Source: Gammaproteobacteria bacterium
GTDB taxonomy: Bacteria > Pseudomonadota > Gammaproteobacteria > Pseudomonadales > Azotimanducaceae
Reading direction: 5' to 3'
DNA: 64,000 nucleotides
NCBI GenBank assembly: GCA_002690865.1
Contig: NZGG01000009.1
Span: forward strand, 84,725 to 148,724
Positions 1-10,229 of this stretch are shown here, one piece after another. A program made the translations under genes and the position numbers. The notes below the pieces were generated by a model. That model did not search any database. It worked only from the letters and a program-made list of their open reading frames with translations, and had not been told where the DNA came from. The stretch's first letter is position 1. Each line of letters starts with the position of its first letter.

Positions 1-1071
1 CTCTAAAGGGTTAGATATATAGCCTGTTTCAATTAAAAGTGAAGGGATTTCAGGGGACTTTAAAACAACAAAACCCGCCTGCTCAACATTTGACTTGTGC
101 AGCTTACTTACTTTACCAATCTCTCCAAGGATTCTATCACCCATATCAAGGCTAGCTGATAAGCTCGCAGTTGTCGCTAAATCAAGGAGAACCTCGACTA
201 GCAGATCATCCTTATCATGAAGACTAACACCACCCACACCCCCAATTAAATCCGCACGGTTTTCTTGTTCGGCTAGTATCCTTGCGGTTTCACTTGTAGC
301 ACCCTTATCCGATAATGCATAAACTGATGCCCCAGACACTTTTGAGGACGAAAACGCATCCGCATGAATGGAAACAAAAATATCAGCAGAATTTTCATAA
401 GCGATTCGCGTGCGACGCCGCAGCTCAACATAATAATCACCCTTCCTAATCATCAAACCACGATATCCAGCTTCTTCACGAAATAAATCTGCAACCATTG
501 ATGATATTGATAACACAACGTCTTTCTCTAATATATTCCCATGACCTATTGCTCCTGGATCTTCCCCACCGTGACCAGCATCAATCGCAACAATCACATC
601 TCGCATCTGCGGCCTAAAGATTTTTTCTTCAGTTTCTGCTGTATGGCGCTGCTTTTCCGTATATAAATCAACGACAAGCCGATAGCCATATTGCATGATA
701 GGCTTCAATGAAAAAATTTTTGGGCTCACTGCTTCGGCAAGATCAAATACAACCCGAAGATCCCGTTGGTTCCTCGCACCAGTTCTAATTTGTACTATTG
801 GAGTATTTTCGAGATGGATCTCTTTAAGGTCTACGTCAAAGTGAACAGCATCAATATCAATCACTAAACGCATTGGATCATCTAAGGAAAACAGTCGATG
901 CGTGACGGGACCCTCAAGATCAAATACTACTCTCGTTTTTTCTGGCGAGCGGTGAATGCGCACTTGATCTATAGCTTCGGCAACTACCGCGTGATGGAAG
1001 AAAAAGAGCAGGCACAGGGACAATAGTTGCCAAATGTATCGACCAGTAAAGAGCCAATTAAATACTTTCAT
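1..1071 (-). CDS. amiC: N-acetylmuramoyl-L-alanine amidase (AmiB/AmiC type), 3' end outside window
   Basis: Not in the ORF track because its stop lies beyond base 1; I read it on the minus strand from an ATG at 1071. It starts with a signal peptide ending near VVAEA, followed by an AMIN domain (about residues 35-150) and an Amidase_3 domain. The zinc-site pattern is visible: His in DAGHGG, Glu in ILEKD, His in SIHADA and Glu in IETGYISN. Enzymes of this family cleave the amide bond between MurNAc and the peptide stem in the periplasm during cell separation; AMIN targets them to the septum or envelope. The start overlaps the tsaE stop by 14 bases, the same tsaE-amidase order seen in many gammaproteobacteria (nnr-tsaE-amiB). 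Whether it is amiB or amiC cannot be settled without the C-terminus. Confidence 0.93.
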   Translation of the reverse strand, partial: MKVFNWLFTGRYIWQLLSLCLLFFFHHAVVAEAIDQVRIHRSPEKTRVVFDLEGPVTHRLFSLDDPMRLVIDIDAVHFDVDLKEIHLENTPIVQIRTGARNQRDLRVVFDLAEAVSPKIFSLKPIMQYGYRLVVDLYTEKQRHTAETEEKIFRPQMRDVIVAIDAGHGGEDPGAIGHGNILEKDVVLSISSMVADLFREEAGYRGLMIRKGDYYVELRRRTRIAYENSADIFVSIHADAFSSSKVSGASVYALSDKGATSETARILAEQENRADLIGGVGGVSLHDKDDLLVEVLLDLATTASLSASLDMGDRILGEIGKVSKLHKSNVEQAGFVVLKSPEIPSLLIETGYISNPLE

Positions 1072-1576
1072 CTTCCCGAAAAACTTCACGTCCTGAGATA
1101 TTCTCTGATACCAACCAAGAATTCATAGTATTTTCACAAATAGTTTTACCTTTGCAGGTTATCGGACGCAGGATGATATCTCTCGATCTGTTTTTCAAGA
1201 TAAGCTCAATTTCGAGATCGGCCCCTGGAAGCTTTCCATCTGCTCGCTCTGGCCATTCAACAAGACATAAGTTACAAACCTCGAAATACTCGTCCATGCC
1301 GATATATTCAAGCTCATCAGGGTCTGCCAACCGATAAAGATCAAAGTGATAAATCGTTCCTGTCTCTAATTCGTAGGGCTCCACGAGAGTAAAAGTAGGA
1401 CTTTTAACAGCACCAAAGAATCCAAACTTACGTAAGATACCGCGACATAGTGTAGTCTTTCCAGCACCAAGATTACCCTTAATATAAACTCTCCCGCCTC
1501 CTAGTAGGAATTCACCTAAGCTCGCACCAAACCTGATGGTATCGCCTTCATTCTTTAATTGGACTTCGTGTTCCAT
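1058..1576 (-). CDS. tsaE: tRNA threonylcarbamoyladenosine biosynthesis ATPase TsaE
   Basis: A 172-residue P-loop ATPase with Walker A GNLGAGKTT near residue 35, the family sequence SPTFTLVEPYE (switch region) and HFDLYRL, then LVEWPE, all typical of TsaE (YjeE). TsaE works with TsaB and TsaD in the cytoplasm to load threonylcarbamoyl onto A37 of ANN-decoding tRNAs. It is some 15-20 residues longer than E. coli TsaE, with the extra length at the C-terminus, which overlaps the amidase start. It lies five bases downstream of nnr, so nnr-tsaE-amiC is most likely one transcript. Confidence 0.95.
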   Translation of the reverse strand: MEHEVQLKNEGDTIRFGASLGEFLLGGGRVYIKGNLGAGKTTLCRGILRKFGFFGAVKSPTFTLVEPYELETGTIYHFDLYRLADPDELEYIGMDEYFEVCNLCLVEWPERADGKLPGADLEIELILKNRSRDIILRPITCKGKTICENTMNSWLVSENISGREVFREDESI

Positions 1577-1581
1577 AAATA

Positions 1582-3027
1582 CTAACGAATCAATTTCCTA
1601 ACCACGGGAATAAGATCAGTAGCCATTAATCCACGCTCGCCAGTCTTTGACGCGACCTCATCTCCCGCATAAGCGTGCAAAACAACTCCGGTTTGGGCGG
1701 CTTTAAATAATGGCATTCCCTGAGCTAGAAGCCCACAGAGAAATCCACTCAGGACATCGCCCATGCCAGCAACTGCCATACCGGGGTTTCCATAAGGACA
1801 CACAGTTATTGTCTTTCCATCAGTGATTAGCGTACCCGCCCCTTTAAGCACGGAAACTCCTCCAAACTTCTTTTGCATCCTACTAAGAATAGAAAATCGG
1901 TTTGAATCCTTATCTCCATTCAGAAGCCGCCTCGCTTCTCCAACATGAGGTGTCAGCACCCAATCACTGCAATCCTTAGGAGATTCAGCCAACATATTAA
2001 GAGCATCCGCGTCCAAAACCCCAGATTTACCAGCAGATATCAATTTCGTATAGAGCCATCGAGACCATTCACTTTTACCAAGCCCAGGACCAAGAACAAC
2101 ATGGGTAGCTCGTTCAATCAATGGGTCTAGCTCTGTATCATCTGATACCCCCTTGGCCATTATTTCTGGCTGGCGCAATAGTAAAGCTAACGCATGCTGA
2201 TCGCGTGTTGCCACACTAACTAGCCCAGCCCCCGAACGGAATGCTGCTTCGGCAGCCATGATAACCGCGCCACCCATTCCATAATCACCTCCCACGACTA
2301 AAACATGCCCAAATGCGGTCTTGTGTGCATCTCTGTCCCTTCCAGGAATTTCTAATAAACATTCATCAAGTTGCAATAGACGAGTATTTGTAGGATGACG
2401 CAACTGTGATGGAATACCGAGGTCTTTAAATACGACTTCACCAGCTATACTGGTTCCCTTCCCGGTATAGAGGCCTTTTTTCTTAACAACGAATGTTACA
2501 GTCAGATCAGCACGAATAGCTGCACCAAGTATCATCCCATCATCTACGGACAATCCCGAGGGAACATCAATAGCCAATACTGGTATTTGAGCCTTATTTA
2601 TCGTTTCGATTACTTTCAAATAGGTCCCGCTAATAATTCTGCCAATACCAGTCCCCAAAATGGCATCGACGATTAAATCCTCGTTTCCGATATTGCAATC
2701 AGTGCTAATTTCCGCATCCGTATGCTCACAAAAACGCATTGCCGCAATGGCCTCCAGACCAAACTTCTTAGTTTCACCAACCAGAACAACTTTAACGGCA
2801 ATACCCCGGTTAGCAAGAAGTCCAGCGACAATAAAGCCATCACCAGCATTTTTCCCACTACCGCAGTACACTACAACCTTTCTTAATTTTGACCATCGTG
2901 AGAGTGCTTCCTCAATTACGGCTTCTGCAGCGCGCCTCATAAGTGTTAAATCAGAAATGCCAAGTTCCTTATTGGACTTTTCTTCAATATTTTTCTGCTG
3001 CTCCGCTGTATAAAGATAGTTATTCAA
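1582..3027 (-). CDS. nnr: bifunctional NAD(P)H-hydrate epimerase / ADP-dependent hydrate dehydratase
   Basis: 481 residues with two domains: an N-terminal YjeF_N epimerase (about 1-210; YCGSGKNAGDGF phosphate-binding loop and DAILGTG) and a C-terminal ribokinase-like dehydratase (about 225-480; VVGGDYGMGGAV, LGPGLG, LTPHVGE and the GNPGMAVAGMGDVLSG signature). It repairs NADHX and NADPHX, the hydrated dead-end forms of the coenzymes. The only reasonable start is a TTG at 3027; the next Met is at residue 30, inside the epimerase fold. It is divergent from queG with 57 bases between, as in many proteobacteria. First gene of the nnr-tsaE-amiC run. Confidence 0.95.
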   Translation of the reverse strand: MNNYLYTAEQQKNIEEKSNKELGISDLTLMRRAAEAVIEEALSRWSKLRKVVVYCGSGKNAGDGFIVAGLLANRGIAVKVVLVGETKKFGLEAIAAMRFCEHTDAEISTDCNIGNEDLIVDAILGTGIGRIISGTYLKVIETINKAQIPVLAIDVPSGLSVDDGMILGAAIRADLTVTFVVKKKGLYTGKGTSIAGEVVFKDLGIPSQLRHPTNTRLLQLDECLLEIPGRDRDAHKTAFGHVLVVGGDYGMGGAVIMAAEAAFRSGAGLVSVATRDQHALALLLRQPEIMAKGVSDDTELDPLIERATHVVLGPGLGKSEWSRWLYTKLISAGKSGVLDADALNMLAESPKDCSDWVLTPHVGEARRLLNGDKDSNRFSILSRMQKKFGGVSVLKGAGTLITDGKTITVCPYGNPGMAVAGMGDVLSGFLCGLLAQGMPLFKAAQTGVVLHAYAGDEVASKTGERGLMATDLIPVVRKLIR

Positions 3028-3084
3028 GGGAATCCGAATTGTAGCGTTATACTATTGTAAACCTTATTTGTAGTGGTCGGGTAA

Positions 3085-4161
3085 TTGGAAAAATATTCAG
3101 AATTAGCTAGTTTGATAAAAACTTGGGGTAATCAATTAGGTTTTCAGCAGGTTGGTATAACTGACACAGATCTGGAAGAGCATGAAAAACATCTTAGCTC
3201 GTGGTTGCTTAATGGATATGCGGCAGACATGGAATACATGTCTAAACATGGCGAGAAACGCACCAAACCAGAAATGCTATTGCCTGGGACAATTCGTATT
3301 ATTAGTGCGAGGATGGACTATTTGAATAGAAATGCCCAAACTAAAAAAACCTTGAGATCTAAGTCTAAAGCCTACGTCGCTCAATATGCTATGGGCAGAG
3401 ATTATCATAAGGTCATTCGCGCTCGACTCAACCAACTATCATTAAGAATTAATGATTATATCGAGGCACAAGGGACCCAAGATTTCACTGCACGAGCGTT
3501 TAGTGACAGTGCGCCTGTATTAGAAAAAGGTATAGCGGAAAAAGCTGGGCTTGGATGGATCGGCAAGAATACGCTGATACTAAACGAGAATGCAGGATCT
3601 TGGTTCTTCCTGGGTGAGATCTATACCAATATTCCATTACCAATTGATAAAGATGCTGCCGTTAATAGATGTGGGACGTGCACAGCATGCATCGATGTCT
3701 GCCCAACGAAAGCAATCGTAGCGCCTTATCAGTTAGATTCTAGAAAATGTATTTCCTATCATACAATCGAAAATCGCGGGGTCATTCCGGTCTCAATAAG
3801 AGAAAAAATGGGTAATCGAATTTTTGGTTGTGATGATTGTCAAACAGTCTGTCCCTGGAACCGTTATGCCCGCCCTACTGAAGAGCTCGATTTTAAGCCA
3901 CGTAATAATTTTGATGCTGCTTTACTTTTATCACTTTTCAAATGGACAAAGTCAGAATTTCTAAAGAATACAGAAGGTTCAGCAATCCGCAGAACTGGCT
4001 ATGATGGATGGCTGAGAAATATTGGTATTGCGCTTGGGAATGCCGACTATGACGATCGCATCGTTGAGGCGTTAAAAAGCAAACTTCAAGGAGCTTCGAA
4101 TATGGTTAAGGAACACCTAAATTGGGCAATAAACAGACAAGTGGAGAAAAGCTCTATTTAA
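3085..4161 (+). CDS. queG: epoxyqueuosine reductase QueG
   Basis: 358 residues. It has a cobalamin-binding N-terminal domain and two 4Fe-4S clusters read from [12 protein letters not shown] and [11 protein letters not shown], with the preceding [15 protein letters not shown] conserved in QueG. It performs the last step of queuosine synthesis, reducing epoxyqueuosine to queuosine in the wobble position of GUN tRNAs. The start is TTG at 3085: an in-frame TAA lies immediately upstream (3082) and no suitable Met follows for a long way. It is about 20 residues shorter than E. coli QueG, mainly at the C-terminus. Its 3' end overlaps the convergent orn gene by four bases, so no terminator separates the two. 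Confidence 0.95.
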   Translation: MEKYSELASLIKTWGNQLGFQQVGITDTDLEEHEKHLSSWLLNGYAADMEYMSKHGEKRTKPEMLLPGTIRIISARMDYLNRNAQTKKTLRSKSKAYVAQYAMGRDYHKVIRARLNQLSLRINDYIEAQGTQDFTARAFSDSAPVLEKGIAEKAGLGWIGKNTLILNENAGSWFFLGEIYTNIPLPIDKDAAVNRCGTCTACIDVCPTKAIVAPYQLDSRKCISYHTIENRGVIPVSIREKMGNRIFGCDDCQTVCPWNRYARPTEELDFKPRNNFDAALLLSLFKWTKSEFLKNTEGSAIRRTGYDGWLRNIGIALGNADYDDRIVEALKSKLQGASNMVKEHLNWAINRQVEKSSI

Positions 4162-4706
4162 GAAAGTAAAAAAAACATTTCTTTATAGTAGCGAAGTTCG
4201 TCGATCGACTCTTTAATATCATCTAAGGCACGATGGGTTTCATCTTTGGTCACTCCTTCAGCTAAATCAGGCCTCCATCGCAACGCTAGCTCCTTAACGG
4301 TACTAACGTCTATATTTCGATAATGGAGGAAATTCTCAAGTTCAGGCATATACCTTACTAAGAAACGTCGATCCTGCCCTATACTATTCCCACACAAAGG
4401 CGATTTACCCTTTGAAACATAGTCACTAATAAAACTGATGGTTCGAGCTTGGGCCTCTGCCTCACTTATGCCATTATTCAAAACCCTGTCGACTAAACCT
4501 GATCTAGTGTGATGTTCCGTATTCCAGTCATCCATACCCGAAATTAATTTTTCACTCTGTCGAACGGCTATCACCGGACCCTCTGCGATTATATTGAGTT
4601 GAGAGTCAGTAATAATCGTTGCTATCTCCAAAATACGCTCTAAATCTGGGTTAAGACCGGTCATTTCGAGATCCATCCAGACTAAATTTTTAGAAAAACT
4701 AACCAT
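4158..4706 (-). CDS. orn: oligoribonuclease
   Basis: 182 residues, the usual length for Orn. DEDDh exonuclease motifs are present: WMDLEMTGL (Asp/Glu), [10 protein letters not shown] (Asp) and HRALDDI (His and Asp). It degrades two- to five-base RNA fragments, and pGpG, to mononucleotides in the cytoplasm and is usually essential in gammaproteobacteria. It is monocistronic, facing queG, with a 106-base upstream region before rhdA that would have to hold both its own promoter and that of rhdA. Confidence 0.97.
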   Translation of the reverse strand: MVSFSKNLVWMDLEMTGLNPDLERILEIATIITDSQLNIIAEGPVIAVRQSEKLISGMDDWNTEHHTRSGLVDRVLNNGISEAEAQARTISFISDYVSKGKSPLCGNSIGQDRRFLVRYMPELENFLHYRNIDVSTVKELALRWRPDLAEGVTKDETHRALDDIKESIDELRYYKEMFFLLS

Positions 4707-4812
4707 AATTCAAACCATAACTACTGAAGGTGCGTGTAAACCAGCATCTTTGAAGTTACTAAATTTATCCCACAGTTGCTACAACAAACGAATCTATGTT
4801 TAATGGGGCATC

Positions 4813-5616
4813 ATGACGCTTCCTCCTATTATCGAACCTCAAGACCTCCGTAAGATCATGGAATGCCAGAATCTGATAATAATAGATCTGTGCAGACAAG
4901 ACCTATACTCTAAAATGCACCTTCCCGGAGCAATTCACGTCAACCCAGCGGAACTTATTTCTGGAAGACAACCGGCCAGTGGTAAAATAGCCAGATTGGA
5001 GCAGCTCGAGGCGCTATTCACAAAAATAAGCTACGGTCCTGAAAAGCAGATCGTCGCCTACGATGATGAAGGTGGTGGTTGGGCTGGAAGATTTATATGG
5101 ACACTCGATGTGATAGGTCATAAGTCGCGTGCTTACTTAAATGGAGGTTTATTATCTTGGTATGCAGCAGGATTAGAGCTAACAGAAAGCATCCCCGAAA
5201 GCTATCCTGGTAACTCTATCAAACTCGAACTTAAGGGGAAGGTAATCGCATCAAAGTATGACGTGATGAATTCAATACATGATTCTGAAACTATCATTTG
5301 GGATGCAAGGTCAGCAGAGGAATATTCAGGCCAACGCATAAATGCTAGTCGTGGTGGACATATTCCAGGAGCAATAAACTTAGATTGGCTTGATGTGATG
5401 GATAGAGATGATAACTGTAGAATTCGTGACAACATCGCAGAAGTTCTTAAACATCATGGAATCACACCAGACAAGAAAATAATTACTCATTGCCAAACTC
5501 ATCACAGGTCTGGACTAACTTACATTGTCGCCAAAGCACTCGGATACGATGTAAAAGCATATGATGGTTCATGGTCTGAATGGGGAAATGATCCCGATCT
5601 ACCTGTGGAAATGTAA
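4813..5616 (+). CDS. rhdA: thiosulfate sulfurtransferase (RhdA-type, two rhodanese domains)
   Basis: 267 residues forming tandem rhodanese domains; the N-terminal one (about 8-125) is the inactive copy and the C-terminal one (about 145-265) holds the catalytic loop THCQTHHRSGL with the persulfide-carrying Cys. The CQTHHRS loop is that of Azotobacter RhdA, which lies next to psd, exactly as here. RhdA moves sulfane sulfur from thiosulfate to acceptors. The stop codon TAA shares its last A with the psd start (TAATG), so the two are translationally coupled. The real in vivo sulfur acceptor is not evident from sequence. Confidence 0.9.
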   Translation: MTLPPIIEPQDLRKIMECQNLIIIDLCRQDLYSKMHLPGAIHVNPAELISGRQPASGKIARLEQLEALFTKISYGPEKQIVAYDDEGGGWAGRFIWTLDVIGHKSRAYLNGGLLSWYAAGLELTESIPESYPGNSIKLELKGKVIASKYDVMNSIHDSETIIWDARSAEEYSGQRINASRGGHIPGAINLDWLDVMDRDDNCRIRDNIAEVLKHHGITPDKKIITHCQTHHRSGLTYIVAKALGYDVKAYDGSWSEWGNDPDLPVEM

Positions 5617-6446
5617 TGCACCCGTTTATAATCTTTCAGAATTTAGTCCCGCAGCATTTACTTTCCCGCATTATTGGCTCTATTGCCAAATCTGAAATCT
5701 GTTGGATCAAAAATATCTTCATCAAAACATTCATTCGCTGGTATAGGGTGAATATGCAGGAGGCAGAATCCTCAACACCGGAGGATTATCGATCATTCAA
5801 TCATTTTTTTACACGAAGGCTCAGACCAAACCAAAGACAAATATTAGGGGATCTGACATCTCCTTGCGACGGCAGAGTGTCACAAGCTGGGCAAATTAAG
5901 AATGGTCGCCTGCTTCAGGTTAAGGGTATTGACTACTCGATAAATAAACTTTTGGGGAAAAATGATGTTGGAAATTATTTGAACGGTAGCTTCATCACGA
6001 TTTATCTTTCACCAAAGGACTACCATAGAGTGCATGCCCCGATAGACTGTGAAATTATTCAAAGTAGATATATCCCTGGGAGACTATTTTCAGTTAATCA
6101 GTTAACTACAAATCAGGTTGAAGGATTATTCACTCGCAATGAACGGCTAATTTGTGAACTGGACACTGACTATGGGCCGGTATCTCTTATTTTTATAGGC
6201 GCGATGATAGTAGCAGGGATCAAAACAGTCTGGAGCGACTCGCCTTATACACCAAATACTTGTATTGAAGAAAAAATATTTAAACCCTCAAACTTCAAAC
6301 AAGGAATGGAATTAGGACACTTCGAACTTGGATCGACTGTAATACTAGCAGCCCAAAAACAAATGGATTGGAATATAGCGCCTGGGGATCAAATACAACT
6401 AGGGCAATCGCTTATTAATTTTGCCGATGGTCACGGGCAAAATTAA
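5616..6446 (+). CDS. psd: phosphatidylserine decarboxylase proenzyme
   Basis: 276 residues. The self-cleavage motif LGST is present at FELGSTVIL, where the Ser becomes the pyruvoyl prosthetic group of the alpha chain. Other family marks are FFTRRLRP, SPCDGRVS, and the SPKDYHRVHAP segment with the catalytic His. It converts phosphatidylserine to phosphatidylethanolamine at the inner membrane. It overlaps rhdA by one base and, tail to tail, epmA by 32 bases. The two overlapping C-termini look like normal family ends rather than a frameshift. Confidence 0.96.
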   Translation: MHPFIIFQNLVPQHLLSRIIGSIAKSEICWIKNIFIKTFIRWYRVNMQEAESSTPEDYRSFNHFFTRRLRPNQRQILGDLTSPCDGRVSQAGQIKNGRLLQVKGIDYSINKLLGKNDVGNYLNGSFITIYLSPKDYHRVHAPIDCEIIQSRYIPGRLFSVNQLTTNQVEGLFTRNERLICELDTDYGPVSLIFIGAMIVAGIKTVWSDSPYTPNTCIEEKIFKPSNFKQGMELGHFELGSTVILAAQKQMDWNIAPGDQIQLGQSLINFADGHGQN

Positions 6447-7368
6447 TCACTCGCGTAATATTTTTCTCACCCGAGAGGTACATTAATAAACGGTCGATAC
6501 CAATAGCCACCCCAGAACAAGGATCCATCTTACCCATAGCAGTAACAGCAAGCTCGTCGAGGGGAATAAGTGGAAGACCACGTCGTCTCCGATAGAGATT
6601 ATTTTGCAAAAATCTCTCTCGTATTTCTTTAGTATTACGAAGCTCAGAATAACCATTTGCAAGTTCCAAACCTCCAAGAAAACATTCAAATCTCAAAGCC
6701 ACCATCTCGCCCTCCTCGTTGGGTTGTATTTGGGCGAGGGCAGCTTGGCACGCCGGAAAATCAGTGACAATAGCAGCTTCCAAATGTTTCTCCACGAGAG
6801 TGGAGAATATTAGGTCAAGATAATCGGAGAGGTCTTCTTCCCCCAAAAGGTGAGAACAGTCAAGCTCCTTCTTACAAACGAAAGCTCTAAGATCTTCTAT
6901 AGAGGCTATGTGTGCATTTACGTTACAGAAATTCTCGAAAATCTCCTTATAAGTGATGACTTGAAATTGAATTCCACAAATTGCTTGAAATAGCTCCTGC
7001 ACTTCGCAAATCAGATCTTCTACAGTATATTGAGGGCGATACCATTCTAACATCGTAAACTCAATATTGTGGTTCGCACCTAATTCACTCCCGCGGTACA
7101 CTGGACATACTTGATAAATTGGACCGCTTCCTCCTGCAACTAGCCTTTTCATGGCATATTCAGGTGAAGTCTGTAAGTATCCAATTTTAGATCCCAAGAG
7201 TACGGTGAGATTATCAAGATACGGATCGCTGGCGCCAGCCATTCCCAGAGTGGGTGTTGTTACTTCTAAAACATTTCTTTCAGAGAAAAAAGCACGAAGC
7301 TTAATTAGAAGATTGTTCCTAAGAATAAGAGTTTCTTGATTGACTTCCGTAGCCCACTTATTCTCCAT
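6415..7368 (-). CDS. epmA: EF-P--(R)-beta-lysine ligase EpmA
   Basis: 317 residues, matching a class II lysyl-tRNA synthetase catalytic core without the anticodon-binding domain, which is the definition of EpmA (GenX/PoxA/YjeA). Motif 2 can be seen in VCPVYRGSELGANHNIEFTMLEW (here read in short parts) and motif 3 in GVAIGIDRLLMYL. It activates (R)-beta-lysine and attaches it to a Lys of EF-P. It lies seven bases downstream of efp, its substrate, and opposite epmB, which makes the beta-lysine. The 3' end overlaps psd by 32 bases. Confidence 0.96.
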   Translation of the reverse strand: MENKWATEVNQETLILRNNLLIKLRAFFSERNVLEVTTPTLGMAGASDPYLDNLTVLLGSKIGYLQTSPEYAMKRLVAGGSGPIYQVCPVYRGSELGANHNIEFTMLEWYRPQYTVEDLICEVQELFQAICGIQFQVITYKEIFENFCNVNAHIASIEDLRAFVCKKELDCSHLLGEEDLSDYLDLIFSTLVEKHLEAAIVTDFPACQAALAQIQPNEEGEMVALRFECFLGGLELANGYSELRNTKEIRERFLQNNLYRRRRGLPLIPLDELAVTAMGKMDPCSGVAIGIDRLLMYLSGEKNITRVINFARDHRQN

Positions 7369-7374
7369 GCGATG

Positions 7375-7947
7375 CTAAGCTTTGACTCTATTCTGGTAAT
7401 CCCCAGTACGAGTATCAACCCTAATAATTTCTCCTGCATTAACGAACAGGGGAACCTTGACAACCGCACCAGTGGCAAGTGTAGCTGGCTTAGAACCCCC
7501 TTGAGCTGTATCACCCTTGAGTCCGGGATCAGTATCAACAATCTCCAAATCTACGAAATTTGGTGGATTTACCACAATAGGATTTTCATTCCAAAGGGTG
7601 ACGACATACTTCTCATTCTCTTTAAGCCAGGGGATACATTCCTCTACTGCCGCCTTGTCTGCAGCAAGTTGATCGTAACTACCATCAGTCCTCATAAAAT
7701 GCCAATACTGACCATCGGTATACACATATTCCATATCCAAATCCATTACGTCAGCCGCTTCTAACGACTCTCCCGATTTGAATGTTCGCTCCCAAACACG
7801 CCCGGTTTTAAGGTTCTTGAGTTTAACTCTATTAAATGCCTGTCCTTTCCCAGGCTTCACAAACTCATTATCGACAATACTACATGGGTCCCCTTCAAGA
7901 ATAACTTTAAGACCAGATTTAAATTCATTGGTAGAATAACTCGCCAT
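7375..7947 (-). CDS. efp: translation elongation factor P
   Basis: 190 residues with the three beta-barrel domains of EF-P. The modified Lys lies in the loop PGKGQAF near residue 33, the form that accepts beta-lysine through EpmA and EpmB. EF-P enters the ribosomal E site and relieves stalling at polyproline. The ATG at 7947 is preceded by a GAGAG sequence five bases away. It forms an operon with epmA. The promoter has almost no free space: only 28 bases separate its start from that of divergent epmB. Confidence 0.98.
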   Translation of the reverse strand: MASYSTNEFKSGLKVILEGDPCSIVDNEFVKPGKGQAFNRVKLKNLKTGRVWERTFKSGESLEAADVMDLDMEYVYTDGQYWHFMRTDGSYDQLAADKAAVEECIPWLKENEKYVVTLWNENPIVVNPPNFVDLEIVDTDPGLKGDTAQGGSKPATLATGAVVKVPLFVNAGEIIRVDTRTGDYQNRVKA

Positions 7948-7975
7948 CAGTCTCTCATTAATTAGTAGTGGCCTA

Positions 7976-8968
7976 ATGATACTCCGAACTAAGGATGCTT
8001 TGTACGATCAATCTTGGCAATGGCATCTAAAAAATTCTCTAACGAATATTGAAGAACTTGCAGAAGCACTAAATATTAAGCTTCCAGATGTCCCGACAAA
8101 TTTCCCTTTACTTGTTCCTTTACCGTACCTCAACCGGATTAAAAAGGGTGATCCAAATGATCCCTTACTTCTTCAAATTTTGCCGATAGGAAAAGAAAAT
8201 ATGCCTACGCAAGGGTTCTTAAAAGATCCACTGGAAGAAGTTAGTCAGACTAAGAGTCATGGAATAATTCATAAGTACCATGGACGAGTCCTTATCGTTG
8301 CTACTGGTAGCTGTGCAATAAACTGCCGTTACTGCTTTAGACGTCATTTCCCCTATAACGAATACAAATTATCAAAGAAAGATTGGCGAGAGATAGAGGA
8401 ATACGTTACCAAAGATCCTTCCATAAAGGAGATCATTCTAAGCGGAGGAGATCCGTTGATAATGACGGACAAGCGTTTAAACGAATTTATTGGCAGAATC
8501 AAAGAACTCAAGCAAGTTACCCATTTGCGCGTGCATACGAGACTGCCAATTGTAATCCCTCAACGTGTCACAGAGGATTTAATTAGTTGGGCCGGAGAAA
8601 CGAAATTACGCACCATATTTGTGATACATGCTAATCATGCGAATGAGCTTGATGATGCTGTTGGTAGCGCCATATTGCGACTCAGATCAGCAAACGTTTC
8701 CGTCCTTAATCAAAGTGTATTACTAAAAGGCATTAACGCTAATCTCAAATCACTCGTTGATCTTTCATGGCGATTGTCCAATCTCGGCGTTATACCTTAT
8801 TACTTACACCTGCTAGATAAGGTTTCGGGATCTGCACATTTTGATGTTCCTGAAGAATTAGGTATTCAATTAGTGGATCAGATGACTGCCCAACTACCTG
8901 GGTATTTGGTTCCGAAATTAGTTCGAGAAGTTCCCGACGCACCAGCAAAAGTTCAGATAAGAGGTTAA
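7976..8968 (+). CDS. epmB: EF-P (R)-beta-lysine formation: L-lysine 2,3-aminomutase EpmB
   Basis: 330 residues. The radical-SAM cluster motif [11 protein letters not shown] is visible near residue 114, followed by [10 protein letters not shown] and the PLP-binding region near the C-terminus ([12 protein letters not shown], with the Lys expected to bind PLP). It isomerises L-lysine to (R)-beta-lysine for attachment to EF-P. Length and composition fit YjeK/EpmB rather than the longer catabolic lysine aminomutases. ATG at 7976 has no good Shine-Dalgarno. With efp and epmA it makes a complete local EF-P lysylation set; EpmC, the hydroxylase, is not in this window. Confidence 0.95.
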   Translation: MILRTKDALYDQSWQWHLKNSLTNIEELAEALNIKLPDVPTNFPLLVPLPYLNRIKKGDPNDPLLLQILPIGKENMPTQGFLKDPLEEVSQTKSHGIIHKYHGRVLIVATGSCAINCRYCFRRHFPYNEYKLSKKDWREIEEYVTKDPSIKEIILSGGDPLIMTDKRLNEFIGRIKELKQVTHLRVHTRLPIVIPQRVTEDLISWAGETKLRTIFVIHANHANELDDAVGSAILRLRSANVSVLNQSVLLKGINANLKSLVDLSWRLSNLGVIPYYLHLLDKVSGSAHFDVPEELGIQLVDQMTAQLPGYLVPKLVREVPDAPAKVQIRG

Positions 8969-9029
8969 CCAAAGGAATCTATCGATAACAATCGAGCCCA
9001 TAATTAAACACAAAAGCAAGAAAATAGTA

Positions 9030-10229
9030 TCAAGGGCTCAATGTATCCCTGTCGCGGATGCCCATTAGATATAGGATACTGTCCAGACCAAGAGTAGAGA
9101 TAGATTGTTTTGCATTTTCTCTTAGGAAAGGTTTAGCGTGAAAAGCAATGCCCAAGCCAGCGGCCTGCAGCATTTCTAAGTCATTAGCTCCATCACCGAC
9201 TGCCACAACTTGCTGCAAAGAAATATTTTCTTTTTTTGCAAGCATACGTAGGAGTTCAGCTTTTTTTTCTGAGTCTACAATGGGTTCTCGAACATGACCT
9301 GTTAATTGGCCATTGATTATTTCAAGCTCATTGGCGAAGACATAATCTATACCAAGCGTATTCTGTAGGACTTTACCAAAATACATAAAACCACCAGACA
9401 GGATTGCTGTTTTATAACCCAATTTCTTAACTGAACTTACAAGGTTTTTTGCCCCCTCTGTTAAAGGTAAACGACTAGCAATTAATCTCATTTTCTCTTC
9501 TGGCAAACCGGCCAACAAGGACACTCTCCGTTTCAAACTTTCGCGGAAGTCCAAGCGACCGTGCATTGCTTGTTCTGTTATCGCCGCAACTTCAGAAGCA
9601 GAACCCACCAGTTTAGCCAACTGGTCAATAACTTCAGTCTTAATGAGGGTTGAATCCATATCGAAGGCTATAAGCCTCCTGTGCCGACGGAAAACATTGT
9701 CTTCCTGAACAGCTATATCAATATCCTGATTTGAACAAACTTTGAGCAAGGCTTCCCTAAAGGACTTATTAACTTCTCCTCGAAGGGAAAATTCAATACA
9801 AGCTTTTGTGGTTGTATTATCCGCACCATTATCATCTGATAAGGGAACACGACCCGATAGTCTTGTAATATTATCGATACTTAAACCATAGGTTTCAATG
9901 ACCTTACAAACCACAGCCAAGTGAGTTGCGTCTATTCTGCGCGCCAACAAAGTAAGAATTTGGCGATTACGGCCTTGCATCCCCACCCAATTCTCATAAC
10001 TATCCGAGTCAATCGGGGTAAATTTAGCCACAATACCTAAGTTGCTAATCGCTTTCTTTAAAGAGTCTAATCCCACAGGCAAACTCACCAGAAGCCCCAA
10101 TGACAGATGGTTATGTATCACAGCCTGCCCAACATCCAAGATCGCAGCGTCAAACTCTGACAACAGGACTGTCATCTCGGATGTTAACCCTGGCCTATCC
10201 TCACCAAATATGTTTATAAGTATAAGCAT
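9030..10229 (-). CDS. serB: phosphoserine phosphatase SerB with N-terminal ACT domains
   Basis: 399 residues. The first about 180 residues contain two ACT-like regulatory folds (ILINIFGEDRPGLTSE opens the first). The C-terminal HAD phosphatase has FDMDSTLI (nucleophile Asp), SGGF (motif II), the Lys of motif III and VGDGANDLEML (motif IV). It dephosphorylates phosphoserine, the last step of serine synthesis. It is longer than E. coli SerB (about 322) because of the additional ACT segment, a form also found in Pseudomonas and mycobacteria. It is divergent from the SMP-like membrane protein. Confidence 0.96.
   Translation of the reverse strand: MLILINIFGEDRPGLTSEMTVLLSEFDAAILDVGQAVIHNHLSLGLLVSLPVGLDSLKKAISNLGIVAKFTPIDSDSYENWVGMQGRNRQILTLLARRIDATHLAVVCKVIETYGLSIDNITRLSGRVPLSDDNGADNTTTKACIEFSLRGEVNKSFREALLKVCSNQDIDIAVQEDNVFRRHRRLIAFDMDSTLIKTEVIDQLAKLVGSASEVAAITEQAMHGRLDFRESLKRRVSLLAGLPEEKMRLIASRLPLTEGAKNLVSSVKKLGYKTAILSGGFMYFGKVLQNTLGIDYVFANELEIINGQLTGHVREPIVDSEKKAELLRMLAKKENISLQQVVAVGDGANDLEMLQAAGLGIAFHAKPFLRENAKQSISTLGLDSILYLMGIRDRDTLSP

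Noticed and set aside
7336-7764. 142-residue plus-strand ORF
   Set aside because: It is antisense to efp and the start of epmA and has no family features; a shadow frame.
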